The notes under the pieces are model-generated. The model worked only from the letters and a program-made list of their open reading frames with translations. It was not told the origin of the DNA and searched no databases. From Leptoclinus maculatus (lineage: Eukaryota; Chordata; Actinopteri; Perciformes; Stichaeidae), in the NCBI GenBank assembly GCA_032191485.1, contig JAVDOI010000004.1:19146943-19210942 (forward strand): a stretch of DNA of 64,000 bases, given 5' to 3'. The position numbers were made by a program, and so were the translations under genes. Shown in pieces: positions 37,001-49,381 of this stretch; the first letter of the stretch is position 1, and each line of letters opens with the position of its first letter.

Positions 37001-40000
37001 CTATAGTGGGAATTTCACTCAGATGCTACAGTTTCACCACACTGTGTATTATCAATATATCCAAATTGGTAACAAGAGCAATTGGTGGAGTTTAATCCTG
37101 GCTTCCATTCTTATTAAAGATTTGCATTTGGTCCTGTTCATGTAAGTTCATGTATTTACCAGTGAATAAAACAAATTCATAGGATGAAATCACTCAATAA
37201 TTCCCAAACTTTAAGAAGCTGACTGGGTTTCAGTAACAGTTGACCGGGATACACTTGTGCATTGCAACTTCAGGCAAAAGTTTATGTGAGAGGAAGTAAT
37301 TTCTCAGTCGTATTCAGAGGAAAGGCTCATCAAGCCTTTTATGACATGATCAGTCTTGAAGAGGAAATTATTTGAATTGAGACAGGTCTGAAAGCACTGA
37401 ATTCTTTTAAAAACACTGTCTGTATGTGTTCCCTAGATTATAATTTGAGTCACTCTTTGAGTTTACTAAGCAATAAGTAACATCCATAGAGAGCATAGCT
37501 ATTTGGGACTGCTGTTTTCTTCTTAAATTTCATCAGTATGTCCTCTGGAACATAAGGATGGTTTATAAAATGCAGTCACCTATGTGACCTCTGGATGGGT
37601 TCCTGTACGTCAGAAAGTTCAGACAAGATAGATAAATTGAGATCCACATCGCACCATGCCTGGCAAATTATCCCAATTCACTTGGTAATGGCCAAATTGA
37701 TTAACACTGATGAGGTCTGTGTTTTGTTTGTCAACCATATAATTTTGAGGGACAAAAACAATTGTAAACATTGCCTTCTTGAATGAAGCCATTGGCATTA
37801 GGAAATATGCTGGAAAAACATTTAGATTTGATTTCTGTGTGCAATGAATATAATGAATAAATGAACAGTCACAATCCAATATTTTCCGATGACAATCCAC
37901 ACTAGTTCTCAACAAAAAGTCATTTCTTTTTAATCAACATAATCTGTACCCTCTCTCCTCCTCAGCAGAAGGAGCTCTCTAAAGGCTGAGGACACAACAA
38001 CAAGCTGAAGTAAGTCAGCCAGTTAGGGCACAGGCAGCCTCGCTGAGCATGGCTTGGCACTGCCTGATGCAGCATTATGAGGACCGACACATTGGTTGGG
38101 CACTATACCTGCTGTTTCCAGCGCTGGTCTCACCTCTGCCAGGCGGCTCCACACCTGCTGAAACTCCTGTACCACTTCAGAGGATGGAACCGCACACTGA
38201 GAAATAGGTTTGATAGCACGGGAAAGGAAAGTAGACAGATAAGCAGGGAGAAAGCATGAGTTGGCGGGGGTGTTACTTACTGTTCTGCTGGGTAGGGTGG
38301 CAAATAGTTTGTTTGTTTATTACTTCTGTGAAAGCGCTGTGCGTGTCATTGGCAAAAAGCCTGCCAGACGGATCGATGATGAGGAGGTGTTGCTGCAGCA
38401 GCCACGCTAGACGTGTCCCGATTTAATTTGCCCGCTCTGCGTGGATGAGGTTGACACTTTGATTCTTGATGTTGTTGCACATGAAGCAAATCACACATAC
38501 TCCTTTTAGAATTATTTCACACTGCAAATATTAAATGTAAATGTTGACTAGGACGGAAAAGCACTTTAAGATGAAGGTTACCGCTGATCTGACAGTCAGG
38601 TGATCACTTTATCTGTTTGCTAAGTAGAAATGAATTGGAAGTATAGATGCTGTTATTTGGTTTATCTATTTTCTTTTCATCAAAAGGTAAAAAAAAGAAA
38701 GAAGTAGAAGAAGACAGAAGGACACACCAGGTGATACTAAACAACTTTTCTTGGTTTATGAAAACAATAAAACAAAAGATGACGTTAAGATTCCCTGTAT
38801 TGAAACAATGTTTTTGAGCATCATTTAAAAAAAAAAAATGGTCCTCATGGCTCCCACATCCTACTAGAAAGTGAGCTAACATTCTTTGAAAAGTTTAGTT
38901 TTTGGGGTAAAAACACAACTAATATGCTTCAGTTACTTCTCCAAGACATGGATTCATCTTTTTGCTCCACATGATTTCACCATTCATTCCCTGAAGGTTA
39001 GATACACACAGAAAAACACCAGAAGAGAAAGAGGCTAGTGGGATACACAGTGAGCTCAGATTCCCATTTAAAGCATCTATTTTTAGACTGTATGAAACAG
39101 ATCTGCCTCTAGTGACTGTAAAAACGATATGAAAAAACTTGAAAAACAACTGGAATAGAAACAAATATAGAGGAAGAGTAGGAGCAAAATAGTACAATCC
39201 AATAACCACAGCAGAGAGTAATTTGTACTGTATTGAAAGGGTTTTGAAACCAAAGGCAGGCTTTTACACTTCAATAAAGACATTCATGAACCCAACGTTC
39301 CCTGCAGGCAAAGGTCTAATAGCCTGGAGTGCTTTCCTTTCAGGTGAATGTGCTTGTTTTAACAGGTGCTTAATAATAGAGGGGGGATGCAGTGGAAATG
39401 GGGATACAAGCCTGAGCCACTGTAAGCAGGTACACGAAACACAATAGGATTAGAGAGTAGATTGATCCTGGCTTTGTGCGCTGTCGTTTGGCCAGATTAC
39501 CACAGCCCACCATTTTATTGTGTGGAAAATGGACAGAAATCTGTTTTCAATTCGCCTCGCTCTCTGTGTGTATTTGTGTGTGACACGGGGGAGAGGTGTG
39601 GAGAGATGAAATGCACCGTGTAGGGCACGCTACAATTTCACAAGATTAACCAGTTTCCCTGAGATAATTGTGTCGCTGGTGACACTATATCAACTGTATT
39701 CATTTGAACGTCTTACATGAAACATTGAGCCTTATGCGGCCGCAACAACCTGGGCATGCAAGCTGACTCCAACTGAGGGAAGTAGTGTTACATATCAGTG
39801 TGTGCAATTCTAAATGGGTTCCATAAGACCCAGCTGTAACGCTGAACATGTTCAGGTACAAAGTGCTGCCTGAATTGATTTTGTACAGACTGCAGCAGTT
39901 CTTATTTTACTGCCACTTCCTGCTGCAACCACCAACGCATGGATACAAAAATATGGGTCCAATTGCATTCACATGATATTTCAACAGCACATGCTGCATT

Positions 40001-40451
40001 TTTGGGAAAAAAATATTCCCACATTTGCTTGTGGGCACACATTCTTTTGAATACTTTCAAACGTTTTTTTTTCCCTTTATTTGATAGTAGAAGGGAAAAC
40101 ATGAGTGTGAGGGTTGCGGATGGGCATGTAACATGGCCTACTGTCACACAGGAGACATGACATTATGTCTTAGACCAAGAAGTTACTGAGCTACTTAGTA
40201 TTTATTTATTTTAACAATAATCAAGTTGTGTTGCTTTATCTTAACGAGAAGAATTTCTGACTACAGCCTTCTTTATATGATTACTGGTTGAAAAAAAAAA
40301 TCAATGTTGGTGAAGTGTGTGTGTGTTGCTGTAGCCCAGTCAGTACTCTACAGTGTTTTTTTATATATAGTACCGAAAGGAGGCTTCAATTTCAGACATT
40401 GTAAAATTCACATGTTTAACATATCTTGAAGACTATATTAATATATATTAT
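34049..40451. other. unique noncoding DNA
   Basis: A 6.4-kb gene-free interval. Blocks at about 34380-34930 and 36455-36715 are unusually free of simple repeats and look like candidate conserved noncoding elements. They also carry accidental frames on both strands. A poly-A run lies at about 38826-38838. No coding exon was recognised. Confidence 0.45.
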
Positions 40452-41564
40452 TCGCGCAGAATCCGTTACATATGGAATCCGTTACGCGTGGAACCCGTTA
40501 AGCGCAGAACCTGTTACGCATGAAATCCGGTACGCGTGGAACCCGTTACCTGCAGAACCCGTTACGCGCGGAATCCGTTAAGCGTGGAACCAGTTACGCG
40601 CAGAACCTGTTACACACGGAACCCGTTACACGTGGAACTCGTTACATATGGAATCCGTTACGCGTGGAACCCGTTACGCGCAGAATCCGTTACGCGTGGA
40701 ACCCGTTACGCGCAGAATCCGTTACGCGTGGAACCCGTTACGCGCAGAACCCGTTACGCGTGGAACCCGTTACGCGTGGAACCCGTTACGCGCAGAACCC
40801 GTTACACGCGGAATCCGTTACGCGTGGAACCCGTTACGCGCAGAACCCGTTACGCGCAGAACCCATTATGCGGGGAACCCGTTACGCGCAGAACCCGTTA
40901 CGCGTGGAACCTGTTACGCGTGGAACTCGTTACATATGGAATCCGTTACGCGTGGAACCCGTTACGCCCAGAACCCGTTACGAGCGAAATCCGTTACGCG
41001 CAGAACCTGTTACGCGCAGAATCCGTTACGCGTGGAACTCGTTACATATGGAATCCGTTACGCGCGAAATCCGTTACGCGCAGAACCTGTTACGCGCAGA
41101 ATCGGTTACGCGTGGAACCCGTTACGCGCAGAACCCGTTACGCGTGGAACCCGTTACGCGTGGAACCCGTTACGCGTGGAACCCGTTACGCGTGGAACTG
41201 GTTACATATGGAATCCATTACGCGTGGAACCCGTTACGCGCAGAACCTGTTACGCGTGGAACCCGTTACATGTGGAACCCGTTACGCGCTGAATCCATTA
41301 CGCGTGGAACCCGTTACGCGCAGAACCCGTTACGCGTGGAACCTGTTACGCGCGGAATCCGTTACGCGTGGAACTGGTTACATATGGAATCCGTTACGCG
41401 TGGAACCCGTTACGCGTGGAACCCGTTACGCGCAGAACCCGTTACGTGCAGAATCCATTACGCGTGGAACCCGTTACACGCAGAACCCGGTACGCGCGGA
41501 ATCCGTTACGCGCAGAACCCGTTACGCGCGGAATCCGTTACGCGCGGAACCCGTTACGCATGGA
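40452..41564. repeat. 16-bp CpG-rich minisatellite, ~70 tandem copies
   Basis: Head-to-tail copies of GAACCCGTTACGCG followed by TG, CA or CG fill about 1.1 kb. Every copy I read is 16 bp long. Variation is almost only substitution, mostly transitions at CpG sites: CGTG, CGCA, CACG, CATATG and GAATCC forms. Because 16 is not a multiple of 3 and the unit has no plus-strand stop, all three plus-strand frames stay open, giving overlapping frames of 214-377 residues with a 16-residue period. The reverse unit contains TAA and is closed. This is a satellite, not a gene. It is the densest CpG tract in the window. Confidence 0.95.
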
Positions 41565-41630
41565 AGGCGTAAAGCCTTCTGGTCCCAGATTCGAAGGACA
41601 CATCTGATGGATCCTTCGCGGCCCAGCATA

Positions 41631-41647
41631 TCCCAAGATGCATTGCG
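41631..41647 (+). promoter_or_regulatory. ZNF143/STAF-like binding site
   Basis: TCCCAAGATGCATTGCG closely follows the ZNF143 (STAF) consensus, which I recall as roughly YWCCCAYAATGCAYYGCG and which is typical of TATA-less vertebrate promoters. It lies 29 bp before the ATG at 41676 and about 65 bp after the minisatellite. Confidence 0.6.
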
Positions 41648-41672
41648 TGCCGATGTACATTTTATTTGAACC

Positions 41673-41683
41673 AACATGGCGGC
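41673..41683 (+). promoter_or_regulatory. YY1-type site over a start codon
   Basis: AACATGGCGGC matches the classic downstream-promoter YY1 motif (AANATGGCGGC), which commonly overlaps the initiation codon of housekeeping genes. It also gives a good Kozak context (A at -3, G at +4). Confidence 0.6.
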
Positions 41684-41727
41684 GATTGATGCGGGAGCTG
41701 GAGAAGCGGCAGTATTCACTTTTAAAT
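41676..41727 (+). CDS. candidate first coding exon (partial, unknown gene)
   Basis: From the ATG in the YY1 box, 17 codons run into a strong splice donor, GTAAGT at 41728. The peptide is short, Ala/Gly-rich at first and ends in a VFTFK stretch; I do not recognise it. The exon would end in phase 1. Reading through instead reaches a stop about 20 codons later, as expected for an intron. A downstream acceptor could not be chosen: the pyrimidine-rich site ending at 41884 would create an immediate stop. A Glu/Ser/Thr-rich open stretch (about 41821-42090) lies next but starts without an ATG. This may be a real TATA-less gene start, an alternative or lncRNA promoter, or the relic of a duplicated gene. 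Confidence 0.4.
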
Positions 41728-42939
41728 GTAAGTATTGGGCTTCAACTCACTCGAATGTCACCGATACTAATGTTAAAGCAAAATAAGAGATCTTATAACA
41801 TCACATGTGTGTTAAAATGATCGGTTAATAGTGATTTGTCATCTCAATATGGTGAGTTAGCCGAGCAGGTTGATTTCCTGTCAGAAGCGCAAGGAGTCTT
41901 AAACTCTGAGACTGATGCAGCAGAGAAAGAAAAGACAGAGAGTAATGTAAAAAATCATTATGCTACAACTGAGACATCTGAAACAATGCCTAAGGAGCTT
42001 AATTCAGCTGCATCAAAGATAGGAGGAACAAGAGATACATGCAAAAGATATTTAACACCCAAAATGCTCTTTCACACCCTTTCAAAATAAAAGCCCCACA
42101 AATACAAGATTCAATCCAAGTGTATGAATCTAAAATGCAGAAAAGACAGAAGTAATATCTCAATTTAACCTCAACGATAATACCAGTAATATCGGCGTGT
42201 AGCATATACAAGTATTGCAACGTCTTCGGGCAGTAGAAGCCACACTGTCAAAATTTCTTGCGAAATTTTCTAGTTAACCATACTCTAGCAGTACACAACT
42301 ATTTAAAAAACCCTGGCATTAAATGCTCAAAAATTTAGTCAGGTATGGTAGAATCATCTATTATGAACTTTCTGTCTGGTGAGAGTATAAGAGACAGTTT
42401 AGATTTTCAGCTTGTGTTTCACAGGTAAGTAACACAAGTATTCCATTTTGGCATATAGGGCAGATCTCCAGCCTATCAATTATGGGAGATAAGACACTCT
42501 GTTGCAGCCCCTCTTCATAAAACAGCTGTATTATTACATACAAATGTCAATCTGCTCAGCTTAACCTGCAATCTATCTACTTACATTTCCTGGCACATTA
42601 CTACTTTAATGTGCAGGAGTTGTGCCGTGTATTGAAACAACTCAGCATGCAGCATATATCCATCCAGTTTTACCCCATTTGTTATTATTATTTGAATTCC
42701 ATTGGACTGTGGTGATTGTAAATTGGAAATGGGAGTGTGAAGCTCAGACCACCTCAGTCCCAGCATTTTAGGCACAGTTCTGCCTCAGTGAGTCAGGCTG
42801 ATTGGGATGCAGCAGGGTCTCTCCCTTTCTCTCCTTCTTGCTTTCTCCCCGTGTCTCTGGTTCTGCTCATCCTGAAACAGACATTCTGATGAAAAGCAGA
42901 GGGGGCCAAAATGTTTATGAAGGCAAGGCACATGCAGGA
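41728..42939. other. candidate intron / unique noncoding DNA
   Basis: It follows the GTAAGT donor. An open plus-strand stretch of about 85 codons (to 42090, Glu/Ser/Thr/Lys-rich, ended by a TAA overlapping AATAAA) is of uncertain meaning. The rest is A+T-rich with no recognised exon. Confidence 0.35.
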
Positions 42940-42944
42940 ACACA

Positions 42945-43031
<87 letters not shown>

Positions 43032-43041
43032 ACACACACAA
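42940..43041. repeat. (CA)n microsatellite
   Basis: About 50 CA dinucleotides with two TA interruptions near the ends (about 42951 and 43027). The reading frames through it are artefacts. Confidence 0.97.
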
Positions 43042-46000
43042 CTTGTATGTCTGTGCAATGCATACACAAATGTAAATTCAGTGGAGTTGCCAACAGAATT
43101 TTAATACTGTGCCAATACTTGCAAGCGAGAGATTTAATTCAATTTTTAATTCAGCATATGTTCGATAACTGCTTTACCAAATTAAATGTGTATACCTAAA
43201 TGTCATTCCAGTATTATCGTCAGACTGTAGGCTGTAGCCAACAAGAAGACGGAGAAGCAAAGGCAGAATTAGGAGGAGTAGACAGTGGATTGCTCAAAAC
43301 ATGACAACAGTGTCAAACTGTCTACCTGGACCAGCTCCTAACACACAATACTGCACAGCAGGCGATTGAACAACAGAGTAGATGGTCAACCAGCAGAAGA
43401 CTCTGGTTTACACATCTGATGTGAATCTAATTAGTCCAGGTGAAGATAAACAGGGAGTAAAAATTAAGATTCATGTATGAGGATATCATATAATTAATCA
43501 TCAAATTAGATAAATCAGAGAAGGGATAAATGATTTGTAAAGAATATATCGCAGTCCCGTACCTAAACCCTACACCCAGTTCTAGCTAATGCAAGGCTGA
43601 AAGTAAACAAAGAACAACAAATACCAATAGCCAAAAGGTTTATAATATAGACAAAAATATCCCCTGACAGGGAAATCTTGAACCCTAATTTGGCTCCAAC
43701 AAACAGAATGGTACACAAAAGTAACTGGCAGCCAGTAATTTTAATAACCATATCCACATTGATGGCAAGTTGTAAAAAATGAAACAAATGGGGGATCATC
43801 TGGTTCTTTTACAAATCCGTTGAATGATATTTTTGATATATTAACTATGAATTAAATAATTTCTCGTTGCCCAAAAGTGTTAGTAATACTGCCAATCTCA
43901 GTGAGTATCAAAACTCTACAGCTCTTTGTAGCTTTCATGGGCTTTCAAGTGGTTTGAAGGTCAATATGGTTTAATCCCAAAGACTCACACTATCCCCCAC
44001 ATCTAACCATTCAGCTGTGTCAAGCAAACAACCTCATTCTCACTTGAGAAAAGAGTTGAATATTTATCATTTATTGTTTGTTGTTCCACCTTGTTCCTCT
44101 TGTACCTTGAAACTCAGGGGCATCAAATTGTTAAACATTAATCTTAACAATTGGTTTTGAAGCAGAAATATACGGTCATTGTGACACATCCCAGAGCAGA
44201 TATTAATTCACACACAAGCTGCTTCTTGAATCCCTTTCTAGCACCACAGTCAATTGTGAAACTCTCTAACTAGCCTCAACCCTCGCAGCATCTCTCTCTC
44301 TATCAGACCATTTTCTAGTCTTGCCCTGAAGCTTAATATCACTCTGCCTTTTCTTTTTGGACTGCACATTTCACTTAAAGGTTCAACACTGGAGTCACCA
44401 TCCTGTGGTGAAAGAATGAAGTGGTATTAAATGGAGTAAAGATTGCTGTTGTCAACATCATGTCTATACACCTTTGTCTATAGCTTCAATAAAGTCTTGC
44501 AATGTTTAGAAATATCTTGACGATATAAAATGATGGAGACCAAGTTTTAAAGTGTTTTGCATCTCTCTTTGGTTTCTGAGCTGAGCACCCCAATGTCTTG
44601 TTGATCTTTAAGACCCTGTGTCTACACGTTTGTGTGGAGTCAGCCAGGCATACGGTGAAGATTAACCGCACATTGTTCCGGTTGTGTATGTCTCTCTGTA
44701 GCCTGTACGTTGGGGAGAACAAAACGCCATCTGAACATGTCCAGGATTATCACCATCCCCATGGCGACTGCCTCCTCCACCTCCTGCTCTTTCTCTCCTT
44801 ACTACTCCCTCTCTGTTTGGGTAATCTGTGGCGTTCGCTTTGCGGCGCCCACTCATTCATCTCCCATCCCTGCCACAAAATCTGAATTCTGAAATTGCAA
44901 AAGGAGTAATAAACAAGATTGACTGCAGCTCTCCCTATTGATCGCCGCTCCAGTGCGCTCGCATGATTTGTAATATCCCCCCACATCTTCGAATCCTACA
45001 ACAACAGCGCCCAATGGCTTGGCCACATAGAGACAAGGCAAATTACGATGGGACAAGAATCAATTTATACTACATTAACCTTCTTGTTCTCCCATGGCAT
45101 AAGGGTTTAGAAGTGAAAGGAAGCATGTACTTAGAAAGATATAAAACCCAGAAGAGAAACCTTCCATTGTGCTTTTCATCTCAAGTTGATTGTATCAGAC
45201 ACTAGTGTGCTGTTACTGGCTACGCGGTTAGATTCTCAGTATCATCAACAAAAATCTTCAAAAAATGCCAACATCAGTTCTTTTGTACTGCTGCTCCTGT
45301 CTTCCTTGTGTCTCAACAGGACAACAGATTAAGTCTTCATGGGAAATGGAAGACAAAATTCAAAAGAAACTAAATAATGAAAAATAAATGAAAGCAGTTA
45401 AAAGCTTGAAATTCACCAGAAGGCATTGCAGATGTTTTAAATAAACTATGAACCTAAAGATGACTCCAAACTTTAATAACAAAAAAGGATTTTGAGTTGA
45501 ATGAGTCAATGTCTTTATTCGTGAAAGGAATGATTCACTGAGTAACAGTTGAGTGAACAAGTTGCTCTCCTGCAGTTTCCACCTCTCAGGATTAACACTA
45601 TTCTCAAATATAGAGGGAAACGTATAGATATTTATCCAAAACTGTGTTATCCTCAATGAGATTGCACTGCATTGGACAAGTGGCTGCCTGAGTCTCCTTG
45701 TCACATTTTTTCAGGATGTGTGCACTGACATGAGACCAACTCCCATTTGATACAGTGTGTAGTGACAATTTGTTTTTTTGCCAGACACCAAATAATTTGT
45801 ATTTGTTATTCACTGATAACAATGTATGTGTGCATTCGGCATGCTATACATGAACAAAGGGGAGAGGAAGAGAAGGACTGAAGATCATTTTCATTTCCAA
45901 GTCTGAATTCTGTAGCACACCACTCGATATTTAAGTCTAATAAGATGCGCAATCCCCCTTTTTCCTCCCTTCTCTTTCTCTTGGTTATGCTTCCCAAGAT

Positions 46001-49000
46001 GTTAACACCCTAAAAGCTATGTTGGCTGTGGTCGTGGCGACATGGAAAATAAAGTGAAGGAATTGTAAAAACATGTCAGTAACTGCGCTGATATAAGAGG
46101 ATCAGACATGCAAGAGTGGAATCGGGCCCTTAAGTGTTCCAAAAGAGAATAGAGGGTGAATTATCATTTAATCCCACCCTGGTCAGTACAAGGAGGAGGA
46201 TAAGACGAAGGAAGAAGGATTCATTTGGGCTACAAAAGGATGTGAGAAACTGATAATGGTGTCAGGCAAAGGTTTGTGGTGTGGGAGGATGAGGAAGACA
46301 GTGGTGGAGGGGTCATGCCTCCATCTGTAAGCCATGTAAACAGCAGTCTCTCGGGCAGAACAGGTAGAAAAGTTCTTCTTTGCTAAGATTTCCCAAAGGA
46401 GGATAAGCTCCTTCTAAATATTTAATCACATTTAGACTCAGTGAACAGCAGGACCATGACAAGGAAAAGGGCAGGACGAGCTAAATAATTTGACTTTATT
46501 CACCTGTGGTTTACAAACAACACACAAAAGTGTGTTTTACTCGCGTTCCGACAAGATCATGAATTTGTAGCTTTCGCCCTGAACAGAGTGGAGTCCTGGT
46601 ATCCTGTTTAATGTCATGCACAAGAAAGCAGATACTGCATTCCTGTCCATTGCAAAGACGCAAAACAACACAGATATCTTGTACTGTAGATCATCACTAA
46701 CTGCATTTTGCATACAAATAACTGGCTGGGTTTCATTTACAAAATAGCCCCATGTCACATTGCTCCAAATAAAAGTTAAACACGATTCACTGTAATGCAC
46801 CGAGATAAGCACAGATGTAATGCATCTCACTGAGTGCAGGCCTGTTTGTTTCATTATGAGAGGGCTGAAGAGATAAAGGCACAGGGATAGATAGTGTGTG
46901 TGTTTGCACGGAAACCATCACTGACAATCTCGCTGGTGAACATAAAACAGAAGAGTAGGCTGTGATACCAACTGGCAAATAAATAAATGTGGACCTGACT
47001 TAATATTTCCTTCACAGGGAAAGCATTATAAACATTAAGGTGAGGAGTTGTTTGATAAGTGAGGTGAAGCTTTCCCATCCAAGGAAACATTATACGATCC
47101 TGCCAGTTATGCTGAGGTTGCTCTTGCGTGACCAGAAATGTGTCCGAGGAAACAAATTAGAAGAAATGCAGGTGCTCACATCTACGAGGTAAACCTCCAG
47201 CTTCCTTTAATTACTTACAAGTCTCTCAACATGTAGCTGCAGGTCCCCATGAATGTAATATCTCCATCGGAGAAATATTCATGAAGGTGGAGAATGTACT
47301 GGTTGTGGATAGAAAACATAAATTAATTTCAGAAGGATAACTGCTGTCCTATTTTCTTTTTCTTGATGTGTGTGTGTGTGTTTTAAAAATATGTCAATAG
47401 CTTTCTAGATGTAACAGAGATATGGTGGGAAACAACCACAACCTCTCCAAAGGTTGTGCAAGTGTGTTGTGAAACTACAGCTTATGAACAGTGTTTGTTC
47501 GTCCACAACAATGGCTCAGGTCCTCAGCAAATGGAAAGGTTAGCTAAAGGTTTAATTTAAAGTTTTGTTTTTTAGTTGTCATGGGGTGGAAGGGGTATTT
47601 GGATGGTTTGACCCATCATCCCCACTACAAACAAACAACTAACCGACTTTCAATGTTTAAACCTATGCAGGTTTTGAGTTGTGCCCTACTATTTTGTAGT
47701 ACAGACACTTTTTTAGTATTAATGTTAATTATTCAGGGTAATAAAAGGTCACCAGTGACTATAGGAGCAAATTAAAGTTGAAAGAAATTGAACTTACAAT
47801 TTACCACAAGACAAAGGCGAGAGTGAGAGAGAGACTTTTGGAACTGACCGAGTCTCGAAGAATGGTTCATGTCAGCCCGCTCACCGTTCCTCCTTGGCTG
47901 ATTAAGCGCCATGGGCAGAATATTTTTTTCACCTCTATTTAAAATGTTCAAGCCCCCACTCATGGTGTATTACCATTATCACTAACTGTGAGACTCCATC
48001 GAGATGTCTGGTACCTGTGGACATGCGTGGAAATTGCTGCAAAATGCTAGTCTAAATGTAAATTGACTCAGGTAATTGTGATCTTTTGTGAGTAGAACTT
48101 TTCTCATTGACTTCTCTTTTTAGGGTATTCTGATTTTTTCATCCAGCATAATTTGAATTTATTGCCCCAAATGCATGGTGAAATGTAATTATATAAACTG
48201 TTAAAAGTGCTTTTCTGAAACTTGAACCTCTGTGTTTGTAAGTGCCTTCAATTTGAATGGGGGTAATAACAACACTGAGTTGTCTGTGAAGAACCTTTGC
48301 AAACTACTAACAGTTTGTTTGATATTGTTGATATTTGCCATGGCAATAACCTTTCTCCTGTTTTGTTCCACCCTTGTAATGCATCTGCCCCAGATTCAAA
48401 GGAGTCCTGTTGAAACATTTCCCAAGGATCTTCTATTTCTTTGGCATCACCTGTGTCCCCATCTGCTCTCAATTTGTTAAACCTTGTCAGAATTCTGGAT
48501 CCTCTAATATCCAGATTTCTTCTTTTTTTTTTTTAAATGTTCATAAAACATGATTTTAACAAAAAATAAAATAAATTGTGATGGCGAATAGGCGGAAAAA
48601 TACACAAGACAAGATCTGATCGAACGGTGTTGGTATTTCTTTTTTTTTGATCAGACAAAATGCTAAACCTCTAAATGTTTTTTCTAAATGTCATGGATTT
48701 AGATTGCTGCATACGTTTTGGCATCTCACAAGCCAGGGTTGTTTTCTTCATTCGACCCCAACTATTCTGGCTCTATACCAACCCTTCTTTGACTGCAGAG
48801 GGTTACTTTCATTCCTCCATGTCTTTCTCTCTCTGTCGCTCAAACACACAGGCATACACACACACCTCAGAGCACCACCATCTCCCTGTGTGACATGCGC
48901 CAAGGGATCCACTGCTGATAAGCAAACCCCCACACACCACCACCAAAAACAGATTTTAGGTCTCTAAAGCAGAACTGTGCACAGAGGACTATCTCCACAA

Positions 49001-49353
49001 AGCTGCCACGCATGAGCTGGTGAGCTGTCTCATTGATCTGCCTTTCCTCACAATCCAGCCTGGGCCTTCTCTCTTGTTTGCTACGCCTTAGCAAGTCCAC
49101 TTCGGAAAAAACATCACCCATGGAAGAGGTGGAGGAAATAAAAAAAAAAAAAAAACGATCACACTCTCTCTCCAAGAAATAAACTTTAGTTCCAGCCGGC
49201 CATTGCAGGCTATATACAGTGATGTCATCTAATAAAATGGAAAATGTATGCATGCTATGCTACGCAGGGGAAATGACTGTGACTTTACATATGGTGCCAT
49301 GCGCAGTGAAGTAAAATAGGCTAATCTGGCATTGATGCTTTTGCATGCAATAA
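43042..49353. other. unique noncoding DNA
   Basis: A 6.3-kb gene-free interval. The block at about 44880-45060 has scattered CpGs (GATCGCCGCTCCAGTGCGCT) in an A+T-rich setting, and 46536-46900 lacks simple repeats; both are candidate conserved noncoding elements. A plus-strand frame at 48232-48480 has a hydrophobic segment but no supporting gene structure. Poly-A/T runs lie near 48524 and 49141. Confidence 0.45.
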
Positions 49354-49381
49354 TGTGTGTGTGTGTGTGTGTGTGTGTGTT
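49354..49381. repeat. (TG)n microsatellite
   Basis: About 14 TG dinucleotides, continuing imperfectly to about 49391. Confidence 0.93.

Noticed and set aside
40452..41564. CRISPR-like array
   Set aside because: Units are contiguous with no spacers, and the context is eukaryotic.
40520..41669. Three overlapping long open frames (214, 350 and 377 residues) in the plus strand
   Set aside because: All are translations of the 16-bp tandem repeat in different frames. No frame is favoured and there is no non-repeat domain.
42785..43104. Frames of 82-102 residues on both strands
   Set aside because: Product of the (CA)n repeat at 42940-43041.
48232..48480. Frame with a hydrophobic segment like a transmembrane helix; opposite frame is acidic
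   Set aside because: No start context, splice sites or homologue recognised. Both strands are open, so coding strand cannot be decided.
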